Origin: Chthoniobacterales bacterium
GTDB lineage: Bacteria > Verrucomicrobiota > Verrucomicrobiae > Chthoniobacterales > UBA10450
Assembly (NCBI GenBank): GCA_003244125.1
Contig: QHBL01000275.1
Location: forward strand, 7,416 to 16,346
Direction of reading: 5' to 3'
Length of the DNA stretch: 8,931 bases
The position numbers were made by a program, and so were the translations under genes. The notes below the pieces were generated by a model. It did not search any database. It had not been told where the DNA came from and was given only the letters and a program-made list of their open reading frames with translations. Below are positions 5,878-8,931 of this stretch, piece after piece (position 1 is the stretch's first letter; every line of letters starts with the position of its first letter).

Positions 5878-8772
5878 ATGCATTGCGCGGCCGAGGACAC
5901 GGAAGTCGCAACATTTGCCGATCGGCACATCGGACCAAAGTCCGACGAGATCGCGCAGATGCTGCGTGCGATCGGTTTTGAGAATCTCGACGCGCTGATT
6001 GACGCAGCGGTCCCGAAAAACATCCAGCTCGACCGCTTACTCGATTTGCCGGAGGCGAAAAGTGAAAGCGAAGCGCTGGCTGAGCTACGCGCGCTTGCCT
6101 CGAAGAACCGCGTCCTGCGCAATTTCATCGGCGCGGGTTACTACGGCACGATCACGCCGCCGGTCATCCAGCGGAACATTCTCGAGAACCCCGGCTGGTA
6201 TACGGCTTACACGCCGTATCAAGCGGAGATCGCGCAAGGCCGGCTCGAGGCGCTGCTTAATTTCCAGACCATGATTACCGATCTCACCGCGTTGGATATT
6301 GCTAATGCGTCGCTGCTCGACGAAGCGACCGCGGCGGCCGAAGCGATGACGTTATGCCACGCGGTCGTTACTACTCGAAGGAGATTCTTCGTGGCCGACA
6401 ATTGCCACCCGCAGACGATTGCGGTCATGCGCACGCGCGCGAAACCGCTTGGGCTCGAGATCGTCGTTGCTGAGTTCGGGAGCTCCAAGATCGACGAGAC
6501 TTTTTTCGGCGCGCTGGTGCAGTATCCCGCGAGCGACGGCGCGATTTACGACTATGAAAAATTCGCGCGCGCGGTGCACGATGCCGGAGCGTTGTTTGTC
6601 GTCGCGGCGGATATTCTCGCGCTCACTTTACTGAAACCTCCGGGTGAGTTCGGTGCTGACGTCGCCGTCGGCAGCACGCAACGCTTCGGCGTTCCACTCG
6701 GGTTTGGCGGCCCGCACGCGGCTTATATGGCGACGCGCGAGCAGTTCAGGCGGCATTTGCCCGGCCGATTGGTCGGAGTTTCGCACGATGCGGAAGGTCG
6801 GCCCGCGTATCGCCTGGCGCTGCAAACGCGCGAGCAGCACATCCGGCGCGACAAAGCCACCAGCAACATCTGCACGGCCCAGGTGCTCCTCGCGGTGATG
6901 GCTTCGATGTTTGCGGTCTATCACGGGCCGCGCGGGTTGCGCGCGATCGCGCAACGAACGCATGATTTCGCCGTCAAACTCGCAGGCGGCTTGCGTGAAG
7001 TCGGTCGTGACATCGCGCACGAGAATTTCTTCGACACGATTCGCGTCGAGCTCGGCAACGGCTCGGCCGGCGACGTCATCGGGCAGGCCGAACGTGCCGG
7101 TTACAACTTGCGCCTGCTCGGCGAACATTCGATCGGCATCTCGTTAGATGAAACTACGAACGAGCAGGATATTCAGAATCTGCTAGGGATTTTGGGGCAA
7201 AGTTCGAAGACGCCGGGCACGGCGGAGATTCGACAGGCGGGACGCCTGTCTGCCGGGTCAGGCGAGACGCCTGACTTACGGCGCACTTCGCTATTCCTGA
7301 CGCATCCGGTCTTCAACACCCATGACACTGAGACCGAGATGCTGCGTTACATCCGCCGCCTCGAGTCGCGTGATCTCTCGCTTTGCCATTCCATGATTCC
7401 GCTCGGCTCCTGCACGATGAAGCTGAACGCGACCGCGGAGATGTTTCCGATCTCGTGGCCGGAATTCGCGCACATGCATCCATTCGCGCCGGACGCGCAA
7501 TCGGTCGGCTATCGGGAGATGTGTGAGCAGCTCGAAAATTGGCTGGCGGAAATCACCGGCTTCGCGGCCGTGTCGTTGCAGCCGAATGCGGGCTCCCAAG
7601 GTGAGTACGCCGGCCTGCTCGCGATCCGCGAATATCACGCCTCGCGCGGCGAAGCGCACCGCAACGTTTGTCTCATTCCCACTTCCGCGCACGGCACGAA
7701 TCCGGCGAGCGCGGTCATGGCCGGGTTCAAAGTCATTCCAGTCGCGACGCTAAAAGATGGGGACGTCGATCTGGCTGATCTGCGGGCCAAAGCCGATCAG
7801 CACGCGAAGGATCTCGCTGCGCTCATGGTGACGTACCCGAGCACGCACGGAGTTTTCGAAACGACGATCCGCGAAATCTGCGACATCGTGCATCCGCACG
7901 GCGGGCAGGTTTATCTCGATGGGGCGAACATGAACGCGCAGGTCGGTCTGTGCCGGCCGGGCGATTTCGGCGCGGATGTGTGCCATTTGAATTTGCACAA
8001 GACCTTCTGCATTCCGCATGGCGGTGGCGGGCCGGGCGTTGGCCCGATCGGTGTGGCTAAGCATCTGGTGAATTTCCTGCCGAGCCTTTCCGCGATCGAA
8101 AATCGAAAATCAAAAATCGATAATCCGGTGGGCCCGGTCGCGGCCGCGCCCTACGGCAGCGCGAGCATTCTCACGATTTCCTGGATGTACATTCGGATGA
8201 TGGGTGCGCGAGGATTAAAGCGTGCTACGGAAGTGGCGATCCTGAACGCGAACTACATCGCGCGCCGGCTCGACCGGTATTTCCCAGTGCTCTTCAAAGG
8301 CAAGCACGGACTTGTGGCGCACGAATGCATTCTCGATTTGCGGCAGTGGAAACGCGCCGGGATTGAAGTCGAAGACGTGGCCAAGCGGCTGATCGATTAT
8401 GGGTTTCACGCGCCGACGATTTCGTGGCCGGTGGCGGGCACGATGATGGTCGAGCCGACGGAGAGCGAATCACAGGAAGAGCTGGATCGCTTTTGCGAAG
8501 CGATGATTGCGATCCACGCTGAAATGGAAACGATCGCGACCGGCGGCGTGGACAAGCAAAACAACGTGTTAAAAAACGCGCCGCATACCGCGCGGCAGAT
8601 CGCGTCGGATAAATGGGAGCGCCCGTATTCGCGCGCACAAGCGGCGTATCCAGCGCCGTGGCTGCGCGAGTTTAAATTCTGGCCAAGCGTCGCGCGCATC
8701 GACAACGTTTATGGCGACCGCAATCTCTTCTGCTCCTGCGCGCCGATGCAGGATCTGACGGAATCGAACTAG
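5878..8772 (+). CDS. gcvP: Glycine dehydrogenase (aminomethyl-transferring), glycine cleavage P-protein
   Basis: GcvP (EC 1.4.4.2) is the cytosolic PLP enzyme that decarboxylates glycine and transfers the aminomethyl group to lipoyl H-protein. The 964-residue length is that of the fused one-chain form (about 950-970), as opposed to split GcvPA/Gcv[10 protein letters not shown] lies at 13-20. The N-terminal half carries [20 protein letters not shown] from 103. The C-terminal half has GSCTMKLNA (510-518), HGTNPASA (605-612), DGANMNAQ (681-688) and the PLP lysine Lys708 in [16 protein letters not shown], two residues from the E. coli number as I remember it. [10 protein letters not shown] lies near the end. 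There is no frameshift or missing catalytic motif. Two repeats are read through in frame: twin palindromes at residues 452-467, in the linker between halves, and a heptamer repeat at 740-749, in a variable loop. gcvT, gcvH and lpd are absent from the window. No Shine-Dalgarno sequence precedes ATG 5878. The stop TAG lies within the downstream inverted repeat. Confidence 0.97.
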   Translation: MHCAAEDTEVATFADRHIGPKSDEIAQMLRAIGFENLDALIDAAVPKNIQLDRLLDLPEAKSESEALAELRALASKNRVLRNFIGAGYYGTITPPVIQRNILENPGWYTAYTPYQAEIAQGRLEALLNFQTMITDLTALDIANASLLDEATAAAEAMTLCHAVVTTRRRFFVADNCHPQTIAVMRTRAKPLGLEIVVAEFGSSKIDETFFGALVQYPASDGAIYDYEKFARAVHDAGALFVVAADILALTLLKPPGEFGADVAVGSTQRFGVPLGFGGPHAAYMATREQFRRHLPGRLVGVSHDAEGRPAYRLALQTREQHIRRDKATSNICTAQVLLAVMASMFAVYHGPRGLRAIAQRTHDFAVKLAGGLREVGRDIAHENFFDTIRVELGNGSAGDVIGQAERAGYNLRLLGEHSIGISLDETTNEQDIQNLLGILGQSSKTPGTAEIRQAGRLSAGSGETPDLRRTSLFLTHPVFNTHDTETEMLRYIRRLESRDLSLCHSMIPLGSCTMKLNATAEMFPISWPEFAHMHPFAPDAQSVGYREMCEQLENWLAEITGFAAVSLQPNAGSQGEYAGLLAIREYHASRGEAHRNVCLIPTSAHGTNPASAVMAGFKVIPVATLKDGDVDLADLRAKADQHAKDLAALMVTYPSTHGVFETTIREICDIVHPHGGQVYLDGANMNAQVGLCRPGDFGADVCHLNLHKTFCIPHGGGGPGVGPIGVAKHLVNFLPSLSAIENRKSKIDNPVGPVAAAPYGSASILTISWMYIRMMGARGLKRATEVAILNANYIARRLDRYFPVLFKGKHGLVAHECILDLRQWKRAGIEVEDVAKRLIDYGFHAPTISWPVAGTMMVEPTESESQEELDRFCEAMIAIHAEMETIATGGVDKQNNVLKNAPHTARQIASDKWERPYSRAQAAYPAPWLREFKFWPSVARIDNVYGDRNLFCSCAPMQDLTESN
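7232..7275. repeat. Twin palindromes read in frame inside gcvP
   Basis: Two hairpins stand in tandem, 25 bases apart. The first is GACAGGCG-GGA-CGCCTGTC (7232-7250) and the second GTCAGGCG-AGA-CGCCTGAC (7257-7275), each a perfect 8-bp stem with a 3-base loop. Both share the core AGGCG-RGA-CGCCT. They encode roughly residues 452-467 ([16 protein letters not shown]), at the junction of the P-protein halves just before [13 protein letters not shown] remember the same core, with peptides like 'QASRLS' and 'GETPALR', as dispersed junk repeats in Verrucomicrobia and Planctomycetes; this is unverified here. Confidence 0.75.
8095..8125. repeat. Heptamer tandem repeat read in frame inside gcvP
   Basis: The stretch is ATCGAAA, ATCGAAA, ATCAAAA, ATCGATA, then ATC: 4.4 copies of a 7-base unit. 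It is strikingly AT-rich within a GC-rich gene. It encodes [10 protein letters not shown] (residues 740-749) in the loop between FLPSLSA and the conserved [10 protein letters not shown]. Because 7 is not a multiple of 3, successive copies are read in different phases. This is also a motif I remember as a dispersed intergenic repeat ('ENRKSKI' peptides) in related genomes. Confidence 0.7.
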
Positions 8773-8850
8773 ACAGGATTAACGGATTGGCCGGAAGAGT
8801 TTTGTCCTCCCTTTTTTGAATCCTGTAAATCCAGTTAATCCTGTCTAGTT
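8767..8850. terminator. 17-bp inverted repeat between convergent genes, candidate bidirectional terminator
   Basis: AACTAGACAGGATTAAC (8767-8783) is perfectly complementary to GTTAATCCTGTCTAGTT (8834-8850). Inside, GGATT (8784-8788) pairs with AATCC (8828-8832) with one bulged base. The right arm is built from three 9-base units: AATCCTGTA, AATCCAGTT and AATCCTGTC (8819-8845). The 39-base middle includes CTTTTTT (8811-8817). The gcvP stop codon lies within the left arm (8770-8772). The stem is strong enough to stop or protect transcripts from both sides, but no T-run follows the stem directly, so classical intrinsic termination is not shown. The 'aatcctgttaatcctgtc' motif is one I remember as a dispersed repeat in Verrucomicrobia and Planctomycetes. 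Confidence 0.65.
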
Positions 8851-8931
8851 ATCGTGCTTCCGCGCGCCAGTAGCTCGCGCACTTCATCATCGCTTGTTTG
8901 GGAAAAATCTTCGTAGTATTGGCCGACGCCG
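8835..8931 (-). CDS. C-terminal fragment of an unidentified protein
   Basis: A minus-strand frame runs from the right edge to TAA at 8837-8835 and gives about 31 residues, starting GVGQYYEDFSQTSDDEVREL and ending TITRQD. The acidic amphipathic stretch looks like real protein, but I do not recognise the family. The last residues (TRQD) and the stop codon come from the arm of the inverted repeat. A second minus frame is also open from the edge and stops at 8851-8849, just before the repeat (ending MKCASYWRAEAR). It has similar third-position GC, so the true frame is undecided. The gene converges on gcvP. Confidence 0.35.
   Translation of the reverse strand, partial: GVGQYYEDFSQTSDDEVRELLARGSTITRQD

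Noticed and set aside
7222..8130. Possibility that gcvP is a pseudogene because repeats have entered it
   Set aside because: The frame is continuous through both repeats, all catalytic motifs remain, and total length is normal for the fused P-protein.
8819..8845. Possible CRISPR or minisatellite array from the 9-base units
   Set aside because: There are only three short units with no spacers. The unit is better explained as the arm of an inverted repeat between convergent genes.

Overview
The window is GC-rich, compact bacterial chromosome. It looks most like a soil Verrucomicrobium (Chthoniobacterales or Udaeobacter type). That placement is inferred from the gene types and from small repeat families I remember from such genomes; there is no rRNA or ribosomal protein marker to prove it. 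A Gram-negative envelope is clear, because an outer-membrane beta-barrel protein and a small exported protein are both encoded.

Layout. Positions 1-872 (minus) hold the N-terminal part of an outer-membrane beta-barrel protein that runs off the left edge. A 313-base divergent intergenic region follows. Positions 1186-1770 (plus) encode a small exported protein of unknown function. Positions 1854-2678 (minus) encode a glucose-1-dehydrogenase-like short-chain dehydrogenase/reductase (SDR). It converges on the exported protein and diverges from a soluble PAS hybrid histidine kinase at 2785-4416 (plus). Next come two plus-strand amino-acid genes: threonine ammonia-lyase with a C-terminal ACT-like domain (4483-5730) and a full-length glycine dehydrogenase, the P-protein of the glycine cleavage system (5878-8772). 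At the right edge a minus-strand gene fragment converges on gcvP.

How the genes work together. The lyase makes 2-oxobutyrate and ammonia from threonine, and family members often also act on serine. GcvP decarboxylates glycine and passes an aminomethyl group to the H-protein. The pair fits threonine/serine/glycine turnover, but gcvT, gcvH and lpd are not here, so GcvP must work with genes elsewhere. The kinase has no partner regulator in view, and its link to the SDR is only positional.

Nothing here is a previously undescribed multi-gene system. The unusual content is repeat DNA. Five repeat elements sit in or beside ilvA and gcvP: a hairpin against the ilvA start, a roughly 90-base degenerate palindrome before gcvP, twin palindromes inside gcvP at the junction of its two halves, a heptamer tandem repeat inside gcvP, and a 17-bp inverted repeat after gcvP. 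The last of these supplies the gcvP stop codon and possibly the stop of the converging gene. A 7-bp inverted repeat also encloses the SDR start codon. Five of the six assigned starts lack a recognisable Shine-Dalgarno sequence, and the sixth has one only if an internal ATG is used.
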